Origin: JBFMFH01 sp964481395
GTDB taxonomy: Bacteria > Acidobacteriota > Vicinamibacteria > Vicinamibacterales > JAKQTR01
Reading direction: 5' to 3'
DNA: 64,000 bases
Assembly (NCBI GenBank): GCA_964481395.1
Contig: CAYZYG010000013.1
Coordinates: forward strand, 4,010-68,009
The translations under genes and the position numbers were made by a program. Below, in pieces: positions 7,981-16,644 of the stretch; the first letter of the stretch is position 1; every line of letters begins with the position of its first letter. The notes below the pieces were generated by a model. It saw only the letters and a list, made by a program, of their open reading frames with translations. It was not told where the DNA came from and made no database searches.

Positions 7981-9378
7981 TCAGCGGGCCCCGCGGCGCC
8001 GCAGCACGGTCTTGATCGTCGAGAAGATGATCAGCAGGTCCAGCAGCACGGACATGTTCTTGATGTAGAACAGATCGTACTGGAGCTTCTCCATCGTATC
8101 CTCGACGGTTGCGGCGTAGGCGTAGCGCACCTGGGCCCAGCCGCTCAGGCCGGGCTTCACCACGTGCCGCTGCCCGTAGAACGGGATCTGCTCGGTCAGG
8201 TCGAGCACGAACTCGGGCCGTTCCGGACGGGGCCCCACGAGGCTCATCTCGCCGACCAGGACGTTCCACAACTGCGGAAGCTCGTCCAGCCTCGTGCGGC
8301 GCAGGATGTGCCCGACCGGCGTCACGCGGGGATCGCGATCCGCCGCGAACACCGGGCCGCTCGCCGCTTCGGCATCGACGCGCATCGTCCGGAACTTGTG
8401 TATGGTGAACGTCCGGCCGCGCACGCCCACGCGCTTCTGGTGGTAGAGGATCGGACCGGGCGACGTGAGCTTGATGGCCGCCGCCACGGCAATCAGGACC
8501 GGCAGCCCGGCGAGCAGCCCGAACGCCGCGGCGGCGACATCCACGACCCGCTTGACGATCAGCATCGCCCGCGGCTTGCGGAACCCGTCCGAGAACACGA
8601 GCCAGCTCGGCCGCAGGTTCTCGACGGCGATCCGGCCGGTGAACTCCTCGTAGACCGAGGCCAGGTGATCGAAACGCACGCCGCGCAGCTTCAGGTCGAG
8701 CAGCGCATCCATGGGCAGGCGGCCCCTGGCGTCCCCAAGGCTGACCACGACGCGATCGACGCGGGTGTCGTCCACGATCTGCCGGAGCTCCGCGATGCTG
8801 CCGACGATGCCCGGGTTCCTGACGAAGGTCCGTACCTGGGAGGACTCGGCCTCGACGAAGCCGACGACCCGGACTCCCAGTTCGCGCTCGCGCCCCGCCA
8901 GTTCGTGGGCCAGCGTGACGGCAGCGGGCTTGGTTCCCAGGAACAGAATCCGTTCGCCCGGCGCGAGCCGATCGACGATCTCGTCGAAGGCCGTTCGCCA
9001 CAGGGGCACGAGGGCGAGGATGAAGCCGACGGTCAGGGCGAACACGCCTCGACCGACAATGAGCCCCGGCGCGGCGGCGTAGAGCAGGGCAAAGGCGATC
9101 GTCGTGATCCCCAACGACTGCATCAGCCGGACGACCAGCTGACGCGAATCCCGCTTGGCCTCCACGTCGTACAGGTCCGCCAGGTACAGGCCGAGCGGCA
9201 GCACGATGGCAACGAGCGCCAGTTTGACCAGGAAGGACGGCTCGCGCAGGCCGGCGCCGAACTCCGGTCCGAGCAGCAGAATGGCACTCGTGACGACCGA
9301 GGCGAGGATGAGTCCGGCATCGACGATGACCGGAAAGGCAATGCGCCACGTGACGCGCTGATTCAGGACGAGGGCCAT
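7981..9378 (-). CDS. Undecaprenyl-phosphate sugar-1-phosphate transferase (EPS initiation)
   Basis: Polyprenyl glycosylphosphotransferase of 465 residues that starts exopolysaccharide repeat-unit assembly by placing a sugar phosphate on undecaprenyl phosphate. Four N-terminal membrane helices (about residues 10-125) precede a Rossmann-like CoA-binding-type domain (ERILFLGTKPAAVTLA). The C-terminal bacterial sugar transferase domain follows a fifth helix (KRVVDVAAAAFGLLAG) and holds KFRTMRVDAE, RRTRLDELPQLWNVL and the VGPRPE motif. The architecture is that of WcaJ/EpsB proteins. It is the last gene of the leftward EPS operon, four bases from the kinase gene. Confidence 0.92.
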   Translation of the reverse strand: MALVLNQRVTWRIAFPVIVDAGLILASVVTSAILLLGPEFGAGLREPSFLVKLALVAIVLPLGLYLADLYDVEAKRDSRQLVVRLMQSLGITTIAFALLYAAAPGLIVGRGVFALTVGFILALVPLWRTAFDEIVDRLAPGERILFLGTKPAAVTLAHELAGRERELGVRVVGFVEAESSQVRTFVRNPGIVGSIAELRQIVDDTRVDRVVVSLGDARGRLPMDALLDLKLRGVRFDHLASVYEEFTGRIAVENLRPSWLVFSDGFRKPRAMLIVKRVVDVAAAAFGLLAGLPVLIAVAAAIKLTSPGPILYHQKRVGVRGRTFTIHKFRTMRVDAEAASGPVFAADRDPRVTPVGHILRRTRLDELPQLWNVLVGEMSLVGPRPERPEFVLDLTEQIPFYGQRHVVKPGLSGWAQVRYAYAATVEDTMEKLQYDLFYIKNMSVLLDLLIIFSTIKTVLRRRGAR

Positions 9379-9381
9379 GCC

Positions 9382-10242
9382 TTACCTCGCGGGGTACCCG
9401 TAATAGCCGTAACCGTAGCGCCCGCTCACCGTCTGTTCAGCCCGGTTCAGCACCGTGCCGAGCACCCGGTCCTTGCCGAGACTCGCCACAGTGCGCTGGA
9501 CGATCTCGAACGGTGTCGATGCCGCGCCGACCACCAGCAGGATCGCGTCGACGGCGGGGGCAAGGAGACCGGCATCCGGTACAAGCGCGGCCGGCGGGGT
9601 GTCGATCAGGGTGAAGTCGAACGCAGCCGACGCGTCCGCGATGATGTGCCGCATGCGCGGCGACGTCAGGCCGCCGACGGGATCGTGCGTGGGACATCCG
9701 GCAGGCAGCAGCGCCAGCCCCTCCTGGAGCTGGATGGCCGGCGCCGGTCCCTCCTCGCTGCGCAGCTGCTCGCTCAAGCCGCGGGTGTTGGGCACCCTGA
9801 AGATCTCGTGCAGCGACGGCGCCCGGCGGTCGGCATCGATGATCAGCGTGCGCCGGTGGAACGAGCGGGCCAGCGTCACCGCCAGGTTGGCAGTGGTCAG
9901 GCTCTTGCCTTCACCCGCGACCGACGATGTGATGAGGACGGACCTGACCCCGCGCTCGGCCTGCGCATGGATCAGGGCGGCCGCCAGGCGCCGGTACTGT
10001 TCGACCGCGCCGTTCTGCCCCCGGGCGGGCACGGGTGTCCATGCGGCGGTCTGCACGCGGGAGAACGGGGTCTCCTGCGGCGCAGGAGCGGACGGCCCGC
10101 GTCGCCCGCCCTCGACGATGTCGAAGCGCCCGGGGCCGTCGCGTCCGATGCCGGCCTGTCCTTCGCGTCCACGCGGCGACACCCCCTCCATGCCGTCGAA
10201 GAACCGCTCGCCCAGGCGTTCAGCCGTTGCCGTTCTGTTCAT
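9382..10242 (-). CDS. Bacterial tyrosine kinase of EPS export (CpsD/Wzc-C type)
   Basis: Cytoplasmic BY-kinase that works with the Wzz-like protein encoded just upstream to control polymer length and export. It has 286 residues, with Walker A SSVAGEGKS (106-114), Walker A' LIIDADRR, and Walker B FTLIDTPP. The C-terminus is a tyrosine cluster (RYGYGYYGYPAR), the expected autophosphorylation tail. The first ~75 residues are poorly conserved linker. Kinase and membrane adaptor are separate polypeptides, as in Gram-positive systems and in the exosortase-associated EPS loci of Gram-negatives. Only ten bases separate it from the upstream gene. Confidence 0.9.
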   Translation of the reverse strand: MNRTATAERLGERFFDGMEGVSPRGREGQAGIGRDGPGRFDIVEGGRRGPSAPAPQETPFSRVQTAAWTPVPARGQNGAVEQYRRLAAALIHAQAERGVRSVLITSSVAGEGKSLTTANLAVTLARSFHRRTLIIDADRRAPSLHEIFRVPNTRGLSEQLRSEEGPAPAIQLQEGLALLPAGCPTHDPVGGLTSPRMRHIIADASAAFDFTLIDTPPAALVPDAGLLAPAVDAILLVVGAASTPFEIVQRTVASLGKDRVLGTVLNRAEQTVSGRYGYGYYGYPAR

Positions 10243-10252
10243 GTGAGCATCC

Positions 10253-11701
10253 TCAACGCGTTCGGCGCGGGGCCGGGCGGCCCAGATCCGGAATCAGCGC
10301 GAGCACCGGGAGCCCCAGCGTCGCGGTGATGTCCAACTCCGACCGGATGCTGGTGTCCCGGTACTCGAGAAAGGCCCCGAGCCCGACGGCCAGGCCGAGG
10401 GCCGCCAGCAGGCCCAGCAGGAACTGGCTCCGGCGGCTCTTGCTGGACGGCATTTCCGGGAGTTGTGCCGATTCGATCAGCCTGAAGCGGTCCCCGAGGT
10501 CCTTCTGCTCCAGGTTCGCGGCCATGCCCGCCTCCTGGCGTTTGACGAGCAGGCTCGAGTAGAGCTTCTTCGTATCGTCGTGGTCCCGGCTCAGCGTGGC
10601 CAGCTCCGATTCACGGAGCGGCGTCGCGTCGATGCGCCGCGAGTAGTCGTCGATGCGCGCCCGCAGCTGACGCACCTGCTCCTGGTTCGACCCGATCCGT
10701 CGGTCGATGGTGTCGATCTGCGCCCGGAGGTCGCGGATCTGGAAGTCCCGCCGCAGGCTGGACGCGCTCGCGGCCGTCCCGGCTGGGCTACCGTCGGCGG
10801 CGGCCTGCTGTTCGAGCTTCGCGATGAGACGCTTCGCCCGCTGGATGTCCGGGTGCTCGGGCGTCAACCTCAGCTCGAGCGCCTTGAGCTGCGCCCGCGC
10901 GGTTTCGAGGGGATCGGCGCCGAGGGTGGACGCCGCGTCCACGCCCGCCATGGGCAGGACCGTCTCCGGCAGGTTCTGGGCGGCCTCCAGCTGACGCTGG
11001 AGCAGGAGTTTCTGCTCCTGATCCCGGGCGATGGTGTCGAGCACCGAACGCAGGTTGTTCTGGCTGTTGTTCAGTTCCTGGACGTTCATCGACAGCTGGG
11101 ATGGCAGCTGGCCCGCGTGCTGCGACTTGTAGGCCTCGAGTTTCGCCTCCTGCTCATCGAGCGTCTTGCGGACGCTCTCGAGCTGCGCATCGAGGAAGCG
11201 GGTCGCCGCCTGGGCCTGCTCCTCTCGATCCCGGGAGTTCTCCTCGAGAAAGAGCGACGTGAGACGCGTCGCGACCTGCAGCGCCTTGTGCGGATCCTGG
11301 GCCACAAAACCCAGGTTGAACACGTCCTTGTCGGTGGACGTGAAGACGATTTCGCTGCGCATCCGGTCGAGCACGTAGTCCATCGGCACGCGCTGCCGCA
11401 TGTCCGGGTACAGGTCGAGATCGGTGATGATGCTCTCGAGACGCGGCCGCGTGAGGGTCGTGCGGCCGATGCTCTGGAGACGGTCGGACAGCCGCGCCTG
11501 CGGCGTCGTCCTGACGTAGGCGTCGGCCGCCGGCTCCGAGACCACCTGGAGTGTCGCCACCGAGGTGTAACTGCGGGGCATCTGCAGCACGACGGCCAGC
11601 GCCACGAGCGCCAGCACGACGAACGCACCGGCCATCCAGATCCACCGCCGCCGGAGAGCCTCGATGACGTCCTGCGGTGTGTAGGTGCGGCCTGGGATCA
11701 C
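10253..11701 (-). CDS. Wzz/GumC-type chain-length determinant
   Basis: Inner-membrane polysaccharide co-polymerase of 482 residues. TM1 at about 18-38 (WMAGAFVVLALVALAVVL) and a C-terminal TM at about 435-455 flank a long periplasmic region with coiled coils (residues 160-240 and 330-400). The Wzz domain starts at MPRSYTSVATLQV. The region before the second helix holds the usual Pro-rich turn (SAQLPEMPSSKSRRSQ). It carries no kinase domain; that is supplied by the next gene. Most similar in design to the chain-length proteins of PEP-CTERM/exosortase-linked EPS loci. Confidence 0.9.
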   Translation of the reverse strand: MIPGRTYTPQDVIEALRRRWIWMAGAFVVLALVALAVVLQMPRSYTSVATLQVVSEPAADAYVRTTPQARLSDRLQSIGRTTLTRPRLESIITDLDLYPDMRQRVPMDYVLDRMRSEIVFTSTDKDVFNLGFVAQDPHKALQVATRLTSLFLEENSRDREEQAQAATRFLDAQLESVRKTLDEQEAKLEAYKSQHAGQLPSQLSMNVQELNNSQNNLRSVLDTIARDQEQKLLLQRQLEAAQNLPETVLPMAGVDAASTLGADPLETARAQLKALELRLTPEHPDIQRAKRLIAKLEQQAAADGSPAGTAASASSLRRDFQIRDLRAQIDTIDRRIGSNQEQVRQLRARIDDYSRRIDATPLRESELATLSRDHDDTKKLYSSLLVKRQEAGMAANLEQKDLGDRFRLIESAQLPEMPSSKSRRSQFLLGLLAALGLAVGLGAFLEYRDTSIRSELDITATLGLPVLALIPDLGRPAPRRTR

Positions 11702-11714
11702 GATGTCCGTCCTC

Positions 11715-13106
11715 CTACCGGGAAAGCGGAAGCCACAGGGACACGCTCCATCTGACGGCCCACCGGTTGATCGTGGGCGGAACGCCAGCAGGCACCGTAC
11801 CTGCGTTGTCGAACACGTACTGGTTCATCAGCCCTTCGGCGTCGACGGCCAGGAACCTCGTGAGGGCCATCCGGAGCCTCGCCGATCCCTGCGCCGCGTC
11901 GTACCGGTCAGCCGTGAATCCGATCACGCCTTCCGAGTACCCACCTTCGGCGAGCACTTCGACGCGACGTCCGAGGAACCCGCCCACGCTCGCCCGCACG
12001 GTGTTCACGAAGAACGGTTCCGCGAAGCCCTCCACCAGCTGGACATCGCGGCCGAAGGCCCCTTCGATGAACCAGCCCTGCGTGAACTCGTGGCGGAGGT
12101 TCGCGGTCCCGAGGACCTTCCAGCCCTGTGCACCGCCTGCCTCGACCCGCGACGAGGCGGCAGAGAACCCGACGGTCGTCCGCCGCGATGGCGTGAGGGG
12201 CTTCAGCACGCGGAGGCCGACGTCGATGTCGTGCGCCTGGAGCCGTTCGTTCGTGCCCGGACCGTAGCGACCGGCCTGGTACGCGTAGCCGAGGAGCACG
12301 GAGACGTTCGGAGACAGGCGATACCCGAACCTCCCGCCGGCGGTGAGCGCGTGGACGTCGAGGCCAGGCTGATCGGCCCGCGTGTAGCGGAAACTCTGGT
12401 CGATCGCCACGTACGTGCGCGCCGACAGCTGGTGCTCGATGCCGAAGGACTCCCCGTACACGTACTGGTCGCGCCGGACCAGCAGATCGTCGCGGTTCGA
12501 CGGAAGGATCGCGGTGCCGCCCGTCACGGCGACGGACGACGGAAACAGCGGCAGGATGTAGTACGGCTGCCGCTCAGCGAAGGCCGCGAGTTGCACGGTG
12601 TCGCGGCGACGGCGCCCGACGCGGCTGTCGAACCCGATGTCGGCCCGGAACCGCGGAGCGGTCGTGAGCGACGTCTCGCGGTAGTACCGGAACGCGCCCT
12701 CGCCGCGAAGGCCGAATCGCGTATAGCGGCCGGCCTGTTCGTACGACAGGGAACCCCGCGCCGCCGTGAACCACCCGGTGGCGAGCACGTCGTCGGCGTT
12801 CGGATTCGGATAGTCCTCGGTGTTGCCGTATTCCTGGTAAACGAAGCCCGTGAGATCGATCGCGTGTCCCCCGGGAGCGGCGGGGCTCCCGGCGCCGAAC
12901 AACCCCCGGAACGGCGCGGCCGGCAGCGGCGGCGCCTCGGGTGTCGTCGCCTGGCCGGTCGGCTGCTGGACGGGCGGATCCTGAGGGGCCGCGGCTGCTC
13001 TGGCCTGTGCGCCCGTGGCGATCAGGCCGACCACGACGACGACGGCGATCGTGCCACGCAACCGGGCGCGGCCGGCGGTCACCTGGTCTGTGTGCGGAAC
13101 GCGCAT
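11715..13106 (-). CDS. Outer-membrane beta-barrel protein of the EPS locus
   Basis: Exported protein of 463 residues. A signal peptide (about 1-38, ending QARAAAA) leads to a Pro/Gln-rich linker. The remainder has alternating amphipathic strands typical of an outer-membrane barrel (YTRFGLRGEGAFRYYRET, GGRFGYRLSPNVSVLLGYAY, VEVLAEGGYSEG), ending in an aromatic/hydrophobic strand (WSVSLWLPLSR). Position between the exporter and the chain-length gene matches the putative barrel protein of exosortase-linked EPS operons. A role in moving polymer across the outer membrane is inference. Confidence 0.78.
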   Translation of the reverse strand: MRVPHTDQVTAGRARLRGTIAVVVVVGLIATGAQARAAAAPQDPPVQQPTGQATTPEAPPLPAAPFRGLFGAGSPAAPGGHAIDLTGFVYQEYGNTEDYPNPNADDVLATGWFTAARGSLSYEQAGRYTRFGLRGEGAFRYYRETSLTTAPRFRADIGFDSRVGRRRRDTVQLAAFAERQPYYILPLFPSSVAVTGGTAILPSNRDDLLVRRDQYVYGESFGIEHQLSARTYVAIDQSFRYTRADQPGLDVHALTAGGRFGYRLSPNVSVLLGYAYQAGRYGPGTNERLQAHDIDVGLRVLKPLTPSRRTTVGFSAASSRVEAGGAQGWKVLGTANLRHEFTQGWFIEGAFGRDVQLVEGFAEPFFVNTVRASVGGFLGRRVEVLAEGGYSEGVIGFTADRYDAAQGSARLRMALTRFLAVDAEGLMNQYVFDNAGTVPAGVPPTINRWAVRWSVSLWLPLSR

Positions 13107-13107
13107 G

Positions 13108-13752
13108 TCATGGCACCACGATCGTGTCGCCCGGCTTCAGGATCAGGTTCTGGCTGAGATCCCGCTTCTTGACGACCTCGTCATAGTTGAACTCGAACGC
13201 AAGCTGCCGGCCGCTCTCGATCCGCGTAATCAGCACGTGTTTGCGATCGGCGAACTCGGTGAACCCGCCAGCCATGGCGATCACCTGCAGGACGGTGGTG
13301 GGGCCCGAGAGGACGTACGGTCCCGGGCGTATCACCTGCCCCGTCACGAAGGCGCGGTTGTTGTTGACCTGCTTGACGACTACCGTCACCACGGGGTCCC
13401 CGACGAACCGCTTGCCCAGTTCGGTGAGACGGCGGCGCAGTTGCTCGGTCGTGAGACCGGCCGCCTCCACGTCGTTGATGAGCGGAAGCGTAATCTTGCC
13501 GTCGGGCCGGATCGTGACCTCGCTCGACAGTTCCTTCTCTCCCCAGAACACGACGGAGAGGACGTCCGTCGGCCCGAGCCGGTAGTCCTCGCCCGGCGTC
13601 TGCGCTGCAGGCGCGGACGCGATGGCCTGCGCCATCGGCGCCTCCGGCGCCGCCGTCCGGTCCTGTCCCGTGACGGCCGCGTTCATCGCCAGGCTGCACA
13701 GGATGGCGCACGCCACCACCGAGCGCTCCCTCGCCGTTCGATTGCTCATCAT
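13108..13752 (-). CDS. Wza-like polysaccharide export protein
   Basis: Periplasmic/outer-membrane exporter of 214 residues, first gene of the leftward EPS operon. The start is one of two adjacent ATGs (13752 or 13749), seven bases after GGGAG; the frame stays open upstream but that part is the promoter region. A signal peptide (1-30) precedes a Poly_export domain (YRLGPTDVLSVVFWGE, TIRPDGKITLPLI) and one SLBB domain (VTGQVIRPGPYVL). Two Cys residues lie inside the hydrophobic segment rather than in a clean lipobox, so lipidation is doubtful. It is much shorter than Wza, as is usual for exosortase-associated exporters. Confidence 0.9.
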   Translation of the reverse strand: MMSNRTARERSVVACAILCSLAMNAAVTGQDRTAAPEAPMAQAIASAPAAQTPGEDYRLGPTDVLSVVFWGEKELSSEVTIRPDGKITLPLINDVEAAGLTTEQLRRRLTELGKRFVGDPVVTVVVKQVNNNRAFVTGQVIRPGPYVLSGPTTVLQVIAMAGGFTEFADRKHVLITRIESGRQLAFEFNYDEVVKKRDLSQNLILKPGDTIVVP

Positions 13753-13833
13753 CTCGACACTCCCAGGCCCCGGTCGCGGGACCTGCTGACGCGCACGAGC
13801 CGCTGGACGGCCTGGCGTCCTGCCCCGCCCCGT

Positions 13834-13850
13834 TGCAAGGCGGACGCCAA
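13834..13850 (-). promoter_or_regulatory. Sigma-54-like promoter of the leftward EPS operon
   Basis: Read on the minus strand, TTGGC and TTGCA stand with GG and GC exactly ten bases apart, the -24/-12 geometry of RpoN promoters. A transcript would start near 13823, about 70 bases before the exporter gene. The inner positions depart from consensus. Confidence 0.5.
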
Positions 13851-14122
13851 CTCGCCCAGCGCGACCAGCCCCGATGTCCCTGCCGAAATCCGTGACACAC
13901 CCTGCGGTCGGCATCGCGGATCGGGGCAGCGCGGTCCCGTTCTGCCACATCTTTTGTCGGTCATCGGCGTGGATTCCCTCATTTCGCGAGGAACCGTCCC
14001 GCGTCGGTCCGAGGCCGCGCCGGGCGCCACGCCCGCGGGGCGTCGCGTCCGCGGCCCGCAACACGCCGTTCCTTTGCGACGTGCAGCCGTGCGCACCGGC
14101 CGGAACGATCGGAATGTGACGA

Positions 14123-14138
14123 GGGAACCGGTCTTGCA
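14123..14138 (+). promoter_or_regulatory. Sigma-54-like promoter of the rightward EPS genes
   Basis: GGGAACCGGTCTTGCA has GG at 14124-14125 and GC at 14136-14137, ten bases apart, with an intact TTGCA -12 box. The predicted start near 14149 leaves a 20-base leader that carries GGAGGAAG. Confidence 0.5.
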
Positions 14139-14168
14139 TGGTCCGGGGCAGCAGGAGGAAGACCTCTC

Positions 14169-14600
14169 ATGGTACCTGTCCGCACATCATGCGGCCGATC
14201 AACCCGGGCCGCACGCTCGAGGCTGCCGCGCATGGCCGCCATCGCCGCGCTCGTCGGGTGCACGCTCGCACTCGGCGGCCCGCCGATGCGGGCCGGTTCG
14301 TTCGGTGACGCTTCGGCTGCGCGCGAAGGCCACGCGCCGGCGAGGAGGCCGGCGGCGGATCGCCCATCCGGCGGCGCCGTCGCCGATCGTGTGTGGGAAC
14401 CGCTCGCGGCACTGCCTGCCCAGTCGGCCGAGCTCGCGGGCCTGATCGCACTCGGCCTGAGCCTGCTCGGCGCCGGCCGTTACATGCGCCGCACTCCGGC
14501 ACGGAAGACACGGACGGGCACGGGCATCCGGGCGCGGGGTGCCGGCACGGCGCCGCGATCGCTGGCGGAGCGCCTGTCGGCGCGGATTTCGGCGCGCTAA
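14169..14600 (+). CDS. Small exported protein with PEP-CTERM-like hydrophobic segment
   Basis: A 143-residue protein of no recognised family. GGAGGAAG before the ATG argues that it is real. The N-terminus is basic, then has one hydrophobic segment (residues 23-37, AAIAALVGCTLALGG). Near residues 83-106, LPAQSAELAGLIALGLSLLGAGRYMRR recalls a PEP-CTERM tail: small residues, a hydrophobic span, then an Arg cluster. It departs from the family because PEP is absent and about 36 basic residues follow. It is the first gene downstream of the rightward sigma-54-like promoter and is followed by the GT2 gene after 12 bases. Confidence 0.6.
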   Translation: MVPVRTSCGRSTRAARSRLPRMAAIAALVGCTLALGGPPMRAGSFGDASAAREGHAPARRPAADRPSGGAVADRVWEPLAALPAQSAELAGLIALGLSLLGAGRYMRRTPARKTRTGTGIRARGAGTAPRSLAERLSARISAR

Positions 14601-14612
14601 GAGGCGGATCCC

Positions 14613-15491
14613 ATGGCCGATCTGACGTTCATCACGCTGACCTGGAACTCCCAGGCCTACATCCGCGGGTGCCTCGACTCGATCCTGTGGCGCTCGTCCG
14701 CCGACGGGCTGACGTCGCGGATCATCGTGGTGGACAACGGATCGCGGGATCGCACCATCGACATCGTCAACGAGTTCCGCAGCGATCAGGCGGACACGGT
14801 CAGTCTCATCGCCCTCGATCGGAACCTCGGTACGACCCACCCCCGCAACCTGGCGCTCCGTCGGGCAGAGAGCCCGTTCATCTGTGTTCTCGACTCCGAC
14901 ACCGAGTTCCTGTCGGGGTCCGTCCGGCCGGCGCTCGACAGGCTCGAGTCGGACCGGCGGATTGCGATCATCGCGCCGCGGCTCGTGCTGCCGGATGGAA
15001 GCACGCAGCACTCGGTCAAGCGCTTTCCCACGTTCATCGACAAGATCAGAAAGGTGCCGCGCATCGTCCTGGGACGGCACGTGCCGCGCACGGACTTCTA
15101 TCCGACGTTTCCGTTCGGGACCTGCACGCGGGTCGAAACGGCGATTTCGGCCTGCTGGCTGATGAGAAGGGACATCCTGGACTCGGTGGGATTCCTCGAC
15201 GAGGGCATCTTCTACGCGCCAGAGGACCTCGACTATTCGGCGCGCGTCCGCGAGGCGGGGCTCGACATCCTGTACGACCCCGGCCTGACGCTGCTGCACC
15301 ATACACAGCAGATCTCGCATCGGCGGCCGCTGTCCCGCATCTCGCTGTCTCACCTGAAGGGTCTGCTCCGGTATCACCGCCGGCACGGCGGGTGGGTCAG
15401 GCTGCCGGGCCGTCTCGCCGCAGCGCGCCGGCCGGAAGAACCCCGGACCACGACCGTGGCCGCACCCACGCGGCACGCGAGCGCATCATGA
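14613..15491 (+). CDS. Family 2 glycosyltransferase
   Basis: Cytoplasmic GT-A glycosyltransferase of 292 residues expected to extend the lipid-linked EPS repeat. It begins with the nucleotide-binding strand ADLTFITLTWNSQAYI, followed by VVDNGSRD and the metal-binding DSDTEF (DxD). The acceptor-site stretch EGIFYAPEDLDYSARV is typical of rhamnosyltransferase-like GT2 members. Sugar specificity cannot be read. Start ATG 14613 follows AAGAGGCGG. The stop overlaps the next start as ATGA. Confidence 0.88.
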   Translation: MADLTFITLTWNSQAYIRGCLDSILWRSSADGLTSRIIVVDNGSRDRTIDIVNEFRSDQADTVSLIALDRNLGTTHPRNLALRRAESPFICVLDSDTEFLSGSVRPALDRLESDRRIAIIAPRLVLPDGSTQHSVKRFPTFIDKIRKVPRIVLGRHVPRTDFYPTFPFGTCTRVETAISACWLMRRDILDSVGFLDEGIFYAPEDLDYSARVREAGLDILYDPGLTLLHHTQQISHRRPLSRISLSHLKGLLRYHRRHGGWVRLPGRLAAARRPEEPRTTTVAAPTRHASAS

Positions 15492-16642
15492 CCGCGACGA
15501 CCGCGCCCCGCAGCGCGTGGCTGGACTCGCGGCCGCCCCTGTGCGTGGTCCACCTCGTCACGAGCCTGGCCATCGGCGGCCTGGAGAAGGTCGTCCTGGA
15601 TCTGGTGCGGCACCGCACGCGGAATCGCTTCGGTGCGCGTGTCATCTGCCTCGACCGATCGGGAGTCCTCCAGCAAGGATTCGCCGAACTGGGCGTTCCG
15701 GTCGAGAGTATCGGCACCGGGGGCTCGGTACCAGCGAGAATCCTCAGGCTGGCCGGACGCCTGCGGCGGATCAGACCGCACGTGCTCCACACGCACAACC
15801 CACAGGCCCACCTGCACGGCACGCTCGCCGCGAAGCTGGCCGGCGTACCGGTGGTGGTCCACACGAGACACGGTCGCCAGTACATCGACAGACAGCCGCT
15901 TGCGGCGTTCAGCCGCCTGGCGTCCCGCTGGACGAACGAGTTCGTTGCGGTGTCAGAGGACGCGGCGGATCTGGCGCGGGAGACGGAAGGGGTCCCTGCC
16001 GGGCGGCTGCACGTCATCCGCAACGGCATCGACCTCGAGCGCTTCGATTTCAAGGCCGGACGCGCCGCCGATCGGCTGTCGCGGGCCATCAGTGTCGGGC
16101 GGCTCGATCCCATCAAGGACCACGCCACCCTGCTGCGGGCCGTTCGTCTCGTCGTGGACGAGGTGCCGGCCTTCCAGCTCGACGTCGTCGGGGATGGACC
16201 GTGCCGGGCGGAGCTGGAATCGCTGCGCGCACGGCTGGGGCTCAGCCCGCACGTGCGCTTTCTCGGCTACCGGGAGGACGTCTCCCCCCTCCTCGCGGCC
16301 GCCGGGCTGTTCGTGCTGTCCTCGACGAGCGAGGGACTCTCGCTGGCCTTGCTCGAATCGATGGCCGCCGGGCTTCCGGCCGTCGTCACCGACGTCGGCG
16401 GTAATCGCGAGGTCGTCGTGCCCGGAGAGACGGGCCTCCTGGTGCCCGCGCGCTCGCCCGATGCATTGGCCGGAGCCATGAGACGCCTGCTCACCAGCGG
16501 ATCCGACGCCGTGCGAATGGGCCTCGCGGCCCGACGGAGGATCGAGTCACACTTCAACGTCAGGCGCGTCGTCGAGCACTACGAGCGGATGTACTGCGCG
16601 TGCCTCGACCCGACCGGGACGCTCCCGCCGGTGACGAGGTGA
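15488..16642 (+). CDS. Family 4 glycosyltransferase (exosortase-system sugar transferase type)
   Basis: GT-B glycosyltransferase of 384 residues. The N-terminal half carries HLVTSLAIGGLEKVVLDLV, a signature of the second sugar transferase of PEP-CTERM/EpsH1-linked loci. The C-terminal half has the GT4 donor site (SVGRLDPIKDHATLL, VVGDGPCRAELESL, SSTSEGLSLALLESMAAG). ATG 15488 overlaps the preceding stop as ATGA; the frame is open further upstream inside the GT2 gene but that is shadow. Acts on the cytoplasmic face in repeat-unit assembly. Confidence 0.9.
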   Translation: MTATTAPRSAWLDSRPPLCVVHLVTSLAIGGLEKVVLDLVRHRTRNRFGARVICLDRSGVLQQGFAELGVPVESIGTGGSVPARILRLAGRLRRIRPHVLHTHNPQAHLHGTLAAKLAGVPVVVHTRHGRQYIDRQPLAAFSRLASRWTNEFVAVSEDAADLARETEGVPAGRLHVIRNGIDLERFDFKAGRAADRLSRAISVGRLDPIKDHATLLRAVRLVVDEVPAFQLDVVGDGPCRAELESLRARLGLSPHVRFLGYREDVSPLLAAAGLFVLSSTSEGLSLALLESMAAGLPAVVTDVGGNREVVVPGETGLLVPARSPDALAGAMRRLLTSGSDAVRMGLAARRRIESHFNVRRVVEHYERMYCACLDPTGTLPPVTR

Positions 16643-16644
16643 CC

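Larger units (their letters stand above)
13753..14168. other. 416-bp divergent control region of the EPS locus
   Basis: Gene-free region between the leftward exporter gene and the rightward small ORF. It holds two sigma-54-like -24/-12 elements, one facing each way (13834-13850 and 14123-14138), and the Shine-Dalgarno sites of both flanking genes. An enhancer-binding-protein site would be expected between them, but no obvious long palindrome was seen. Confidence 0.5.

Noticed and set aside
8164..10329. A 721-residue plus-strand frame across the EPS kinase and sugar-transferase genes
   Set aside because: No recognisable motif, Arg/Asp/Gln-rich shadow composition, and both genes beneath it have complete family signatures.
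13753..14139. An upstream extension of the polysaccharide export gene
   Set aside because: The extra residues lack a signal peptide, run through the sigma-54-like promoter and are Arg/Gly-rich; the ATG pair at 13749-13752 has a Shine-Dalgarno and a signal peptide.
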